Source of the DNA: Bdellovibrionaceae bacterium UBA2339
Lineage (GTDB): Bacteria; Bdellovibrionota; Bdellovibrionia; Bdellovibrionales; JAMPXM01
NCBI GenBank assembly: GCA_002344785.1
Contig: DDUL01000060.1
Location: forward strand, 35,524 to 99,523
Direction of reading: 5' to 3'
Length of the DNA stretch: 64,000 nt
Shown here one piece after another: positions 39,875 through 48,339 of the stretch. Within the stretch, counting starts at the first letter, position 1; each line of letters begins with the position of its first letter. The notes under the pieces were generated by a model that saw only the letters and a list, made by a program, of their open reading frames with translations, ran no database searches and was not told the origin of the DNA. Position numbers and translations under genes: made by a program.

Positions 39875-41245
39875 TCAGCGCGTGACGGTGAACGCGGCGC
39901 CGGAACAGCTGGCCGAGGCCAAAGTGGCAAAGCCTGCGCGTGCGCGAATCTTGTAGGCGGGCGTGGAGCGGATGGCGTCTTCGCAACTCATGCCCTGAGC
40001 AAGCGCGCGTTGGAGTTCGTGCAAGTTGTCGAGAGTCAAAGTCGTCGACACGCGCTGAGTTTGCGGGTGTTGGCGAAGCAGAGCTTCAAAGAGAGTTTGG
40101 CCAACACCTTCTCCGGATCTGGCCGAGTACATGAAGTCGATGTGCAATTGGTTTTGTGAGGTATCGTAAGTGCCTTTGATTTGGCCGATGAAACTATCGT
40201 CCGCGCCGCGAGCCGTGATTTGACTGCTGGCGAAAGTTTCTCCGCGAGCGGGTGTGCCGCCGGTCGCGATCACGCGCGTGTCGGGGCCCAGGCGCGCGCG
40301 CACCAGATCGCGAATTTCGTCGCTGGCCTCGCGCGCGGCGGCTCGGGCTCCAGGTGGATTGAGAAGGAAGTCCAGGGCTTCGGCCTCAGTGCGAGCCGCA
40401 CCGGCGGTCGTGGGTCGTGCGGCGCGAAGCGCTTGCGCGAGTCGCGGAAGCTTGGCGATGCCGCCGGCGACGAGGGTCGGGTCGACCACGCTGAAGATCG
40501 CATAACATGCGAGTTCAGTTGCGGCCTCGGTGTGAAAGCAGCGCAGTCGCTGCATTTGGTTTTCGTAGGCACCCAATATGGCGCGCCAAACTCCAGGTGC
40601 TTCGGCGGCCGCCGCGTCTTGCGGAGGAGGCGGCTGTGATTCGAGTGGCGTGCGGCGCGTGCGCGCGAGTTGTTCTCGCCAGCGCCGGTTTTGCTCGCCG
40701 GAGGAGTTCTCGCGAGCGATGGCGTTTCGCCACAGCACGAAGAGGTCCGTCGTGCGTCGCATGTTGGTGAGATTTTGCGACTCTCTGGGCGTGGGCGCGC
40801 GATCATGGGCGCGACGAAACAAATCTTCACGACAGCCGGGAGTGTCGAGGCAGTTTTGCAAGAAGGCTTCGGTTTCGTGAGCGGATCGCTGCATAAATCG
40901 CAGCGGTGAAGCGACGAGCGCTTCGTACAAATCACTCCATGACCCGGTGAAGCCATCTCGGCAGCCTCGCCACACTTCATTCCAAGTCCATGCCCGGTGG
41001 GGCGCGCGGCAGTCGCGAATGAGCGCTCGAAGATCAGGAGCGCGTTCGAGCAGATCTGGACAGCCGAGCGCTTGCTGCTCGATTTCACAGGCTTGTTGTT
41101 GAAGAGTCGGAGTGTCGTCACAGACTTCTGCCGGCGACGCACTGGCCGTCGCAGGTAAATTCGCAATTGTGCAGACCAAAGCGAGATTAAGGAGCCAGCG
41201 GAAAGATGTAACGCGTGCGCATGGCATCGGGCCCGAGGATCTCAT
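39875..41245 (-). CDS. Exported protein with GNAT-like C-terminal domain
   Basis: A 456-residue protein with a signal peptide (RWLLNLALVCTIANLPATASA). Residues about 40-290 are helical, Cys-containing and unlike anything I know; a Pro-rich stretch lies at about 200. The C-terminal 150 residues read like a GNAT acetyltransferase fold: DDSFIGQIKGTYDTSQNQLHIDFMYSARSGEGVGQTLFEALL, where GEGVGQTL fits the acetyl-CoA loop (Q/R-x-x-G-x-G/A), then VSTTLTLDNLHELQRAL and a last strand. An acetyl-CoA enzyme outside the cytoplasm would be odd, so it may bind something else. ATG at 41245 or 41227; the start lies inside the upstream gene. Confidence 0.6.
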   Translation of the reverse strand: MRSSGPMPCARVTSFRWLLNLALVCTIANLPATASASPAEVCDDTPTLQQQACEIEQQALGCPDLLERAPDLRALIRDCRAPHRAWTWNEVWRGCRDGFTGSWSDLYEALVASPLRFMQRSAHETEAFLQNCLDTPGCREDLFRRAHDRAPTPRESQNLTNMRRTTDLFVLWRNAIARENSSGEQNRRWREQLARTRRTPLESQPPPPQDAAAAEAPGVWRAILGAYENQMQRLRCFHTEAATELACYAIFSVVDPTLVAGGIAKLPRLAQALRAARPTTAGAARTEAEALDFLLNPPGARAAAREASDEIRDLVRARLGPDTRVIATGGTPARGETFASSQITARGADDSFIGQIKGTYDTSQNQLHIDFMYSARSGEGVGQTLFEALLRQHPQTQRVSTTLTLDNLHELQRALAQGMSCEDAIRSTPAYKIRARAGFATLASASCSGAAFTVTR

Positions 41246-41765
41246 AGATTTCCATCACGGCGCCGCCTTGCTGAAGACCGTCCTGCGCCATTTTCTCCTG
41301 AGCTTTAGAATACACCTTCCACGGGCCAATCGCAGGTGAGCCGTCGAAATGCGCGACCAAGGCGCGACGTTCGCCCAATTGCTCCAAGCGAAAGCCTTGT
41401 GGCAGTTGGCCCTTGGTCGAGAGCTCTGTGATGAGCTTCAGCGCGGGCTCGTCCGTCAGTACGCAGCCGCCGCGACTCTTGAGTCGATCTTCGTCGACCA
41501 GCTCGGGATTATCGAAGTACTCGCCGAAACTAAAGCGACATGAGTGGCCTTGTTGCTTCGCCCAGTTTTCCACTTCGACGATTTTCTGATGGGTTGTGTG
41601 GTAGGCGCCGAGATGCTCCTGCGCGAGCACCAGCAGAGGCTCAACGGTGCTGACTTCGATGTGCACCTCACGAAAGGCGCCCAGGCGATGAGCCAAGCTC
41701 AGGGCGGCGGCGATCGCGATGCCGAGTGCGAGTGCGGCCAATACCGGAATTGAAGGAAGTTTCAT
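41187..41765 (-). CDS. Membrane-anchored GyrI-like (SOUL/TEX264-like) domain protein
   Basis: A 192-residue protein with one N-terminal membrane helix (VLAALALGIAIAAALSL) and a soluble domain resembling the GyrI-like small-molecule-binding fold: HIEVSTVEPLLVLAQEHLGAY, then VENWAKQQGH, FGEYFDNPELVDEDRLKSRGG and the closing YEILGPDAMRTRYIFPL. The G-x-Y and D-P/N-P-E patterns are typical. Related domains in transcription factors bind drugs, and the animal protein TEX264 has the same membrane-plus-GyrI layout. Ligand unknown. Between the thioredoxin-like gene and the GNAT-like gene on one strand. Confidence 0.72.
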   Translation of the reverse strand: MKLPSIPVLAALALGIAIAAALSLAHRLGAFREVHIEVSTVEPLLVLAQEHLGAYHTTHQKIVEVENWAKQQGHSCRFSFGEYFDNPELVDEDRLKSRGGCVLTDEPALKLITELSTKGQLPQGFRLEQLGERRALVAHFDGSPAIGPWKVYSKAQEKMAQDGLQQGGAVMEIYEILGPDAMRTRYIFPLAP

Positions 41766-41791
41766 TCGAGTGATCCTGCGCTCTTAAAATT

Positions 41792-42367
41792 TTAAATGGC
41801 CGGCTCTTGGCCAGGCTTCCACTTGATGGAGCAGCCCATGGATGATTTTTGATCGCGAGTGGGGTGCATGCCTTGCAAAAGTGCGGTGATCGCGCCGGCC
41901 AGATCGCGCGATGTGACTTGCGCGGCGTCTTTCCATGAATCGTCGAGCCTTCCGCGATACGCGAGCTTGAGATCTGCATCGTAGAGAAAAAAGTCCGGCG
42001 TGCAGACGGCGCCAAAGGCCTTCGCAACACTTTGCGATTCGTCGTAGAGGTAAGGAAAGGGATAGGACTTTTCGCGCATCTTTTCAAAGCCGTCGTCGGG
42101 ATAGCGAGTGGCATCGTTGCTTGAGATCGCGACGATGCTGACGTCGAGCTTGGCGAACTCGTGACCCAATTCGATCAGTCGCGTTTCGATGGCTTTGACG
42201 TAGGGGCAATGATTGCAGATGAACATCACGAGGATCGCGCGCGCACGCTGACCGTTGGGGGCGACGCGAAGATCGTCGCGGCGAATTTGTGCGCCTTGGG
42301 TCGAAGGCAAATGAAAGTCGGGACAGAGACTGCCGAGTTCCCCGGGTGGAGTGTGCGTCAACGCCAT
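41792..42367 (-). CDS. Thioredoxin-fold protein (AhpC/TSA-like)
   Basis: A 191-residue protein. LCPDFHLPSTQG, then AILVMFICNHCPYVKAI with a C-x2-C motif, SNDATRYPDDGFEKM, YDESQSVAKAFGAVCTPDFFLYD and YRGRLDD match the stand-alone thioredoxin-family proteins often found in Gram-negative bacteria (CNHCPY type). They probably reduce disulphides or peroxides, with little direct data. No signal peptide. The ATG at 42367 has AAGGAG eight bases upstream, better than a longer start at 42487. It lies in the minus-strand run with birA and nadC. Confidence 0.88.
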   Translation of the reverse strand: MALTHTPPGELGSLCPDFHLPSTQGAQIRRDDLRVAPNGQRARAILVMFICNHCPYVKAIETRLIELGHEFAKLDVSIVAISSNDATRYPDDGFEKMREKSYPFPYLYDESQSVAKAFGAVCTPDFFLYDADLKLAYRGRLDDSWKDAAQVTSRDLAGAITALLQGMHPTRDQKSSMGCSIKWKPGQEPAI

Positions 42368-42396
42368 AGAATTCGCTCCTTGTTCGATCAGCGCTC

Positions 42397-43233
42397 TTAG
42401 CGATTTTCGCTGGTGATGACAAGTCCGGCCGCGACCACAGCCTCTGTGGTCGTGCCTCGCGCGTCTCCTCGGCCAATCGATGGCCATTGGCGTTCGACGG
42501 CGCGCAAATCCAAGGCCCCTTGAACGCTGCGGCCGAATCGAAAGCCAAGAGTCGAGGTGCGACTGCGCGCGCTCACTTCGCTCAAATCATAAGTGGCCTC
42601 GGGACTTGAGCCGTTGTCGGAGCGGTCATGTTGAATGCGGCCACTGAGTCGATGATCGGCTTGGGCGTAGCCTGCGAACATCAAGAAGTTGTCATTGAAG
42701 CGATAGCCCAAGGAAAGTCCAAGTCCTGTGGTGCGACCGGTGGCATCGGCTTTCCAGTTGTGACCGCCATTTCCAAACGTGCCGTCTTGATCACCGCTGG
42801 CGGAAGCGATGTGCCCAGCTGTGCTGAGCAGTGCGCTCGCTTTCCAGCCAGGGCCGGGTTGCACACCGAGTAAAGCCAGCCGTGCCTGCAAAGCGCCGCC
42901 GCCAATCACGCGTGAGCCTGGAAAAACTTTGAGTCCAAGCTCAAACCATTCCGCAATGGAATAGGCGCCACGACCTGAGGCTATGCGTGAAACTTGCGTT
43001 GATGGATCTGTGAGCGTCGGCGGTCGGCGACTGGCATCGGCGGTGAATTCGTAGCGCGTGGCCTCGTCATAATGAAATGAAATTTCGTGGGCGCCACTTT
43101 TTCCCGGTAGTTCGGGCGACGGGACTTCGGCGGAACTCATGTTGAGGTTCAGCGAGGTGCAGGCGGTGCTCGTGAGCATCGCAAGGATTGCAATGACTTT
43201 GGAGATGGATGCGCAAGCCTGGCCCGACATCAC
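42397..43233 (-). CDS. Lipoprotein with beta-barrel-like C-terminal part, unknown
   Basis: A 278-residue protein with a signal peptide and lipobox (LTSTACTS, Cys about 25). The mature part has many short amphipathic strands (YSIAEWFELGLKVFP, GLGLSLGYRFNDNFLMFAGYAQADHRL, STLGFRFGRSVQGALDL) as in outer-membrane barrels, so a lipid-anchored barrel or porin-like protein is possible. Its ATG overlaps the birA stop (four bases). No family recognised; the pairing with birA may be accidental operon structure. Confidence 0.6.
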   Translation of the reverse strand: MMSGQACASISKVIAILAMLTSTACTSLNLNMSSAEVPSPELPGKSGAHEISFHYDEATRYEFTADASRRPPTLTDPSTQVSRIASGRGAYSIAEWFELGLKVFPGSRVIGGGALQARLALLGVQPGPGWKASALLSTAGHIASASGDQDGTFGNGGHNWKADATGRTTGLGLSLGYRFNDNFLMFAGYAQADHRLSGRIQHDRSDNGSSPEATYDLSEVSARSRTSTLGFRFGRSVQGALDLRAVERQWPSIGRGDARGTTTEAVVAAGLVITSENR

Positions 43234-44012
43234 AGCTCACTCCAGTCGCGACGGGCTTGGCCTTCGACGAGACTGCCATCGGGCGCGACTTCAGTGAGTT
43301 GACGATGCCCAGGGTGCAGGCGTAGCGCGCTCAGTAGACTTCGTCGTTCTTCATCGCTCAGCTTGGGGTCAGAGCTGCGTGCGGCTGACGCGACGATGGC
43401 TTCGGTGAGTGAGGTCATAAATTGTCGCCAAGCGATTTCGCTCACATGCTTGGCGCCACCGGCGGCTTGTGAAAGACAAATCGGCGCGGGCGCGCCAACG
43501 GATTCGGGCAGTGGCTTGAGATCCGGCACACCCAATACGTTCAAACCCAAGCCGACCACCAAGCGATGGTCGGCGCCCAGCGAAACACTTTCCACCAAAA
43601 TACCGCCGAGTTTGCGAGTGGTGTCGCCATCAACGATCAACAAGTCGTTCGGCGCTTTGAGTGCGAGCGAGAGCGAGGGCCACACGGTTTTTAGGGCGCG
43701 ATACACGGCCAATCCGACTCGTGGTGTGAGTTGCGGCTGAGGCGGGCGACGGCAAGCGAAGGCGAACGAGATGAGCAAAGCTTGGCCTGGTTGCGCCAGC
43801 CAAGTGTGGTCGCCGCGGCCTCGGCCAGCGGATTGCTGATCGGCAAGAAACAAACTCGGCGCGGAAATCTCCTGCAGGGGTTCGAGGTGCGGCGTCATCA
43901 GTTGGTCGAGCCCTGATTTAGCTTCGTCGTTGGTCGACGTGGTGACGGACATGGCTTTGGTGCGAAGGCCTTTGGCGCGGGCCCACTCGCTCGTCCAGCT
44001 GAAGCAACTCAT
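43230..44012 (-). CDS. birA: Biotin-[acetyl-CoA-carboxylase] ligase
   Basis: A 260-residue enzyme that activates biotin with ATP and joins it to the carboxylase carrier protein. Landmarks are STNDEAK, QSAGRGRGDHTW (the GRGRxxxxW biotinyl-AMP loop), LKAPNDLLI (KWPND equivalent), KLGGILVE and VVGLGLNV. It is a monofunctional type without the N-terminal DNA-binding domain of E. coli BirA, so it should not repress bio genes. ATG at 44012 follows GAGGTC. It is 13 bases downstream of nadC, an order (nadC-birA) common in bacteria. Confidence 0.95.
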   Translation of the reverse strand: MSCFSWTSEWARAKGLRTKAMSVTTSTNDEAKSGLDQLMTPHLEPLQEISAPSLFLADQQSAGRGRGDHTWLAQPGQALLISFAFACRRPPQPQLTPRVGLAVYRALKTVWPSLSLALKAPNDLLIVDGDTTRKLGGILVESVSLGADHRLVVGLGLNVLGVPDLKPLPESVGAPAPICLSQAAGGAKHVSEIAWRQFMTSLTEAIVASAARSSDPKLSDEERRSLLSALRLHPGHRQLTEVAPDGSLVEGQARRDWSEL

Positions 44013-44025
44013 GTTTGACCTCGTA

Positions 44026-44892
44026 TCAGATTCCCGTCATTTCGGATTGCTGCCAGTCAAACAGCAAACTCACATCCGCAACGGGAGCGGAGTGTGTGAG
44101 CGCTCCGACTGAAATATAATCGACACCGATTTCGGCCACGCGGCGCACGCGTTCCAGATTCATGTTGCCGCTGGCTTCCGTGGCCAAAGGGCGTGGCGCG
44201 GCCTTCGCCATGCGGACGGCTTCCGCAAGCGTGGCGTCGTCCATGTTGTCCAAAAGAGCGCGTTCCACGCCTAAGGCTATGGCTTCACGCACATCATCCA
44301 GCGTCGCGCATTCGACTTCGATCGGCTCTTGGGTGTTGGCGCGAATGCGCTCGACGGCTTTGCGAAGTCCGCCGCTCACCATGATGTGATTATCCTTGAT
44401 GAGGATCGCGTCGCTCAAATTGTAGCGATGATTTTGCCCGCCACCGTGAGCCACGGCGCGCTTTTCCAGGTCGCGATAAGCCGGCAAAGTTTTGCGCGTG
44501 TCGAGAATCTTCGTCGAAGTGTGGCTGACGCGATCCACGAAGCTGCGGGTGAGTGTGGCGATGCCCGACAAATGTCCGACAAAGTTGAGCGCCACGCGCT
44601 CAGCTTTGAGGATTTGCATGAGATTGCCGCTCACGTGGCAAATGATCTGACGATTCAAAATGCGATCGCCTTCGCGAAAGTGCCATTGCACTTGCGTCGC
44701 TGGATCCAGTGCGGCCATGGTCTGTTCAAATGGTGCGGTGCCTGAGAGCACCATGTCTTGCTTGGCGACCAGTCTGGCTTGCCCAAAACGAGGAGCTAAT
44801 CCCAAGCTGTCCGTCGTGAGATCGCCATTGGGCATGTCTTCGCGCAAGGCCGCACGAATCAGGTCGGCCAAAGTCATTTCGCCCATGCTCAT
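44026..44892 (-). CDS. nadC: Quinolinate phosphoribosyltransferase (decarboxylating)
   Basis: A 288-residue enzyme forming nicotinate mononucleotide in NAD synthesis. Motifs are REDMPNGDLTTDS near the N-terminus, ERVALNFVGHLSGIAT, KILDTRKTLPAYR, AVAHGGGQNHRYNLSD, ILIKDNH and the closing ASGNMNLERV and DYISVGALTHS. Family length is standard. Its ATG overlaps the stop of the REC protein by four bases, and birA follows 13 bases later. Confidence 0.97.
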   Translation of the reverse strand: MSMGEMTLADLIRAALREDMPNGDLTTDSLGLAPRFGQARLVAKQDMVLSGTAPFEQTMAALDPATQVQWHFREGDRILNRQIICHVSGNLMQILKAERVALNFVGHLSGIATLTRSFVDRVSHTSTKILDTRKTLPAYRDLEKRAVAHGGGQNHRYNLSDAILIKDNHIMVSGGLRKAVERIRANTQEPIEVECATLDDVREAIALGVERALLDNMDDATLAEAVRMAKAAPRPLATEASGNMNLERVRRVAEIGVDYISVGALTHSAPVADVSLLFDWQQSEMTGI

Positions 44893-46661
44893 GCTTGATC
44901 CTCAACGAGCCTTTGCAGTTCTTGGCGCACCAAGCGCTCGGCAATCTCTGGAACGCGTTCGGCGACCAAGCGCTCGATCACTTGCTTCAAAATAGGCTCC
45001 ATCTGTCGGCGCACGATGGCCTCGAGTCGATCTTGATCAAGGCCTTCGATTTCTCGCATGGAGTTCGTCGCTTCGGCCTCGGCCTGCGCGCGCATTTTGT
45101 CGACGAAAGGATCGCGCAAAACTTCCTGCACCAGCGGCGAGAGTTTAGGTGTTGGCGCCGTCAAATCATCCATCTCAAGTTCGAGCGGCTCCATTTGGCC
45201 GCTGCCGAGGGCCGGGTCTTCCGGCTCTTTGAACGAGGGCAGTGAAATTTCGTCGATCTCCAGGGGCGCATCGGCGCTTAAGTCCAGCCCCGAAGATTCG
45301 CGCGCGGGCGAGTCCGCTGGCAAAATGCGGAAGGTCGACGCTGTTTTCGAGGCCATGGCCTCGGTGGCATCGTGCTGATTTTCGTCGTCGAAGATTGTCG
45401 GCGGAGCCAAATCTGAAGTGCCGGCATAAGTCTGCGGCAACTCGATTTCGTCCGGCGGCTGTGAGTTGAACTCGATGTTGTGAAATTTGGTGTCGCCGCT
45501 GTGCGGGTCGCGCGATCTGGGCGACGGCGCATGTGATGCGGGCGGCGCGAATTCCAATTCCGTCGGTTGTGTCGGGATCTTGGTTTCCGTGCGCATGACT
45601 TTGCTTTGAGCCTGCGACAGCGTTTGTGTGGCGTCACTTGTGCGCGCCTGCAAATCCGCCTGGTCCAGTTCATCCGCCAACGCATCCGTGAGCTCGTCGG
45701 CCGCGGCTTCAAGCGAAGCATTGATGCTGGCGTCCAGATCGAGAGGTTTGAGCTGATACTTGCTCGCCGTCTGCCATTGATCCGCATCATCGTCGGCATC
45801 ATCCGCGTCCAAAGCGGAGAGCTTCTGAGAGGCGGGCGGCGTGGGCGCTTGAGTTCGCGTGGCCTCGACATCAGGAAGGCGCATGGGCTGAAAGCTTTCA
45901 TCTTCAGCGTCATCATCCAATCCTGGCGTCGGAAGTTCGGCATCATCAAAACTATCCATGCTCCAAGTCGAAGGGTTGGCCGGCGCTTGCGTGTCGCCAG
46001 GCGATGGATTTGCCGGCAATGGATCTGTAGGCGCGGAGTCCGCATTTAAATCAAGTGGCGGCAAAGCGCCGAGCGGTCGTCCTGAAGAGGCTGTGGGAGG
46101 AGTGGCTTGAGGTGTCGCTGGGGCCGCGGACTTTGGCGTTGTCGGCGTGGGCGCAGCCGGAGGTGGCGAAGCTTTTGGAGACTCAGTTGCAGGCGGGGAC
46201 TGCGGAGTCGGAGCGGCAGAGGCCGAGTCCGTCGGCGCCAGCTTTTTTCCGCCGGCGGGGAACTCGAGAAAATGGGCCAATCGCTGTGAGCGCGTGCGCG
46301 GGACGAGTTCCAACACCAGCTTGCGAAGCTGCTCGACTTCGAAGGGCTTTTCGAGCTTTCCGTCGGCGCCCGATGAATTGAACTGTTGCGCATCGAGCTC
46401 CATGAACGAGCTCCACATCAACACCACGGGGATCGCCGCCGTCGACTTATCTTTTTTCAGCTCGGCGCAAACTTCGTAGCCAGATTTTTTTTGCAGCAGA
46501 ATATCGGCGAAGACCAAATCTGGGTTGAAACTTTTGGCGACGTTCATCACGTCGAGGCCCACCGGCACGGCTTTCACTTCAACAGCGAAATCCTGGAGAG
46601 CCAGCTGAATCACTTTTTTGATGGTGACGCTTTCATCAGCCAATAAGACGCGCAATGCCAT
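44889..46661 (-). CDS. REC protein with long disordered linker and conserved C-terminal helix
   Basis: A 590-residue protein. Residues 1-120 are a REC domain (LLADESVTIKK acidic pocket, LVFADILLQKKSG with the phospho-Asp, LEKPFE). Residues about 145-500 are Pro/Ala/Ser-rich then strongly acidic and presumably unfolded. The last 60 residues form a charged helix (VRRQMEPILKQVIERLVAERV then PEIAERLVRQEL) like the tail of deltaproteobacterial REC proteins that localise to cell poles or gliding sites (FrzS/RomR-type layout); that kinship is by architecture only. ATG at 46661 or GTG at 46685. It overlaps nadC and diverges from lptG. Confidence 0.75.
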   Translation of the reverse strand: MALRVLLADESVTIKKVIQLALQDFAVEVKAVPVGLDVMNVAKSFNPDLVFADILLQKKSGYEVCAELKKDKSTAAIPVVLMWSSFMELDAQQFNSSGADGKLEKPFEVEQLRKLVLELVPRTRSQRLAHFLEFPAGGKKLAPTDSASAAPTPQSPPATESPKASPPPAAPTPTTPKSAAPATPQATPPTASSGRPLGALPPLDLNADSAPTDPLPANPSPGDTQAPANPSTWSMDSFDDAELPTPGLDDDAEDESFQPMRLPDVEATRTQAPTPPASQKLSALDADDADDDADQWQTASKYQLKPLDLDASINASLEAAADELTDALADELDQADLQARTSDATQTLSQAQSKVMRTETKIPTQPTELEFAPPASHAPSPRSRDPHSGDTKFHNIEFNSQPPDEIELPQTYAGTSDLAPPTIFDDENQHDATEAMASKTASTFRILPADSPARESSGLDLSADAPLEIDEISLPSFKEPEDPALGSGQMEPLELEMDDLTAPTPKLSPLVQEVLRDPFVDKMRAQAEAEATNSMREIEGLDQDRLEAIVRRQMEPILKQVIERLVAERVPEIAERLVRQELQRLVEDQA

Positions 46662-46714
46662 AAGCCAAGTCAAACCTGCCCCCACAGCGAAGTCAAATGT
46701 AGGCTCAAGGGGGC

Positions 46715-47794
46715 ATGTTCAGTCTGATTGACCGCTACATTTCAAAAATCTTCGTCGGCTACTTTTTGGGCGGCATCGTCGTCTTTGTGACGCTGTTTGT
46801 GACCATCGACTACATGTCGAACTTCGCGCGAGTCGACGCGCCGCTTGAGGCGGTGGGCCGCTTCTACGCACTGAGCCTGCCCGCGCTCATTCACCAAATG
46901 GTCCCCGTCGGCTGTCTGATGGCGACGGTGTTCACACTCAGTAACCTCAGTCGCTCCAATGAGCTGATCGCCCTGTTCGCCAGCGGAATGTCGCTGGCGC
47001 GAATTTGCTGGCCGATCTTGTTTTGGGTGGTGGCCATGTCGTCGATGAGTTTTTTCGTCAACGACCGCATGGCGCCGGTGTTGAATCAACGCAAGAACTA
47101 CGTTTACTACGTCGAAATTTTGAAGAAGCCAGGTTTGTATTCGACGGTGAAGACGGATCGCATCTGGTATCGCTCGGGGAACTCGCTCTACAATATTAAA
47201 ACTTTGCAAGGCGAAGAGAAGGCGGCGCGCGGGCTGACGATGTATCAGTTCGATCAAGAGTGGCACTTGGCCCAAATGATCACCGCGGATCGGGTGAAGC
47301 TTGAGGGCACCAATTGGGAGTTGGCCGAGGGCACAGTGACGCTTTTCCCTAAGGGCTCGGGTGTCCCCGTCACCAAGCCCTTTCAGCGCAAGACCATCAC
47401 CGTCGCCGAGGATTCCAAAGATCTGCAAGACAGCGGTCGCTCCACCGACTCGCTTTCGCTCAAAGAGTTGGAACGTTACATTCGCAAGAATAAAGAAGCG
47501 GGTCTGGACACGCTTCGCTACGAAGTCGACTATCAAGCGAAACTCAGTTTTGCGTTTGCAGGGCTGGTGATGGCGTTGATCGGCATTCCGTTTTCCGTCG
47601 GCAAAGCCCGTAGTGGAGGCACGGCTGCGAATGTCGGGATCACCATCGGCTTGGCCTTTGCGTACTGGGCGTTTTATTCCTCGGGACTGACGCTCGGGCG
47701 GCATGCCGCGATTGCGCCGGCCTTGGCCGCGTGGGTGCCCAATGTTCTCATGGCAGGCTTGGCGATTTTTGCGTTGATGCGCTTGAAAAAGTAG
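46715..47794 (+). CDS. lptG: LptF/LptG-family lipopolysaccharide export permease
   Basis: A 359-residue permease of the LPS exporter LptB2FG, which pulls lipopolysaccharide from the inner membrane. Opening MFSLIDRYISKIFVGYFLGG, a coupling-helix region (MVPVGCLMATVFTLSNLSRSNEL), a periplasmic beta-jellyroll (about 110-250, YVEILKKPGLYSTVKTDRIWYRSGN), and three C-terminal helices match the family, with the N-terminal sequence closer to LptG. The usual second permease gene is not beside it. First gene of the lptG-(small membrane protein)-def-fmt-rpe run. Confidence 0.93.
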   Translation: MFSLIDRYISKIFVGYFLGGIVVFVTLFVTIDYMSNFARVDAPLEAVGRFYALSLPALIHQMVPVGCLMATVFTLSNLSRSNELIALFASGMSLARICWPILFWVVAMSSMSFFVNDRMAPVLNQRKNYVYYVEILKKPGLYSTVKTDRIWYRSGNSLYNIKTLQGEEKAARGLTMYQFDQEWHLAQMITADRVKLEGTNWELAEGTVTLFPKGSGVPVTKPFQRKTITVAEDSKDLQDSGRSTDSLSLKELERYIRKNKEAGLDTLRYEVDYQAKLSFAFAGLVMALIGIPFSVGKARSGGTAANVGITIGLAFAYWAFYSSGLTLGRHAAIAPALAAWVPNVLMAGLAIFALMRLKK

Positions 47795-47847
47795 CGAGCG
47801 TCGAGCTTGAGGCAAGCCGCGCGAAACGCGGGTGAAAGGGACACAGC

Positions 47848-48195
47848 TTGGCGAAGTCACGTCGGCGCTATTGGATGTTGGGATTGATCGCTTTGATCGG
47901 CTTGATGAGCTTGGGCCGCGGTCTGTACAAGTGGCAGCAAAAACATGAGTTGAGTGAAATGTGCGAGGCCTACGCGAAGTTGAGTCAGTCCGGCGACGGG
48001 CTCACCGCCGAGATCGCCGTCTCTCTGGCCGAGCGCCTTGATCGAGCGGTTTGGACGCCGAGTTTGCGGCGGGCAATGGCGGCCTTGGCTCATGCTGATC
48101 CCGGCCAGCGAGTCGCGCTGCTTGAGTCAGCGGCGATGGAGCTGGGCTTTGCCAATTGGGCTTGTCAGCCGCCGGCATCTCTGGATTCACCTTGA
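47848..48195 (+). CDS. Small single-pass membrane protein, unknown
   Basis: A 115-residue protein from a TTG at 47848 with AAAGGGA upstream. Residues about 8-25 form one membrane helix (YWMLGLIALIGLMSLGRGL); the rest is helical and probably periplasmic, with Cys at EMCEAY and NWACQPP. No family recognised. It lies 53 bases after lptG and before def and may be part of that operon. Confidence 0.6.
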   Translation: MAKSRRRYWMLGLIALIGLMSLGRGLYKWQQKHELSEMCEAYAKLSQSGDGLTAEIAVSLAERLDRAVWTPSLRRAMAALAHADPGQRVALLESAAMELGFANWACQPPASLDSP

Positions 48196-48339
48196 GCGTC
48201 TTCTGGAAGGTTTATTGGGCTTTCGTGGGCGTTGCCGTTTTGCGAGTCTGATGAGAGGGCGAGCAAAGCTCAATGAACACCCCCCGTGGTCTGCAAGATT
48301 CAAGATCACTTTGGCGCAAAATTCGGGTAGACTGGCCCT

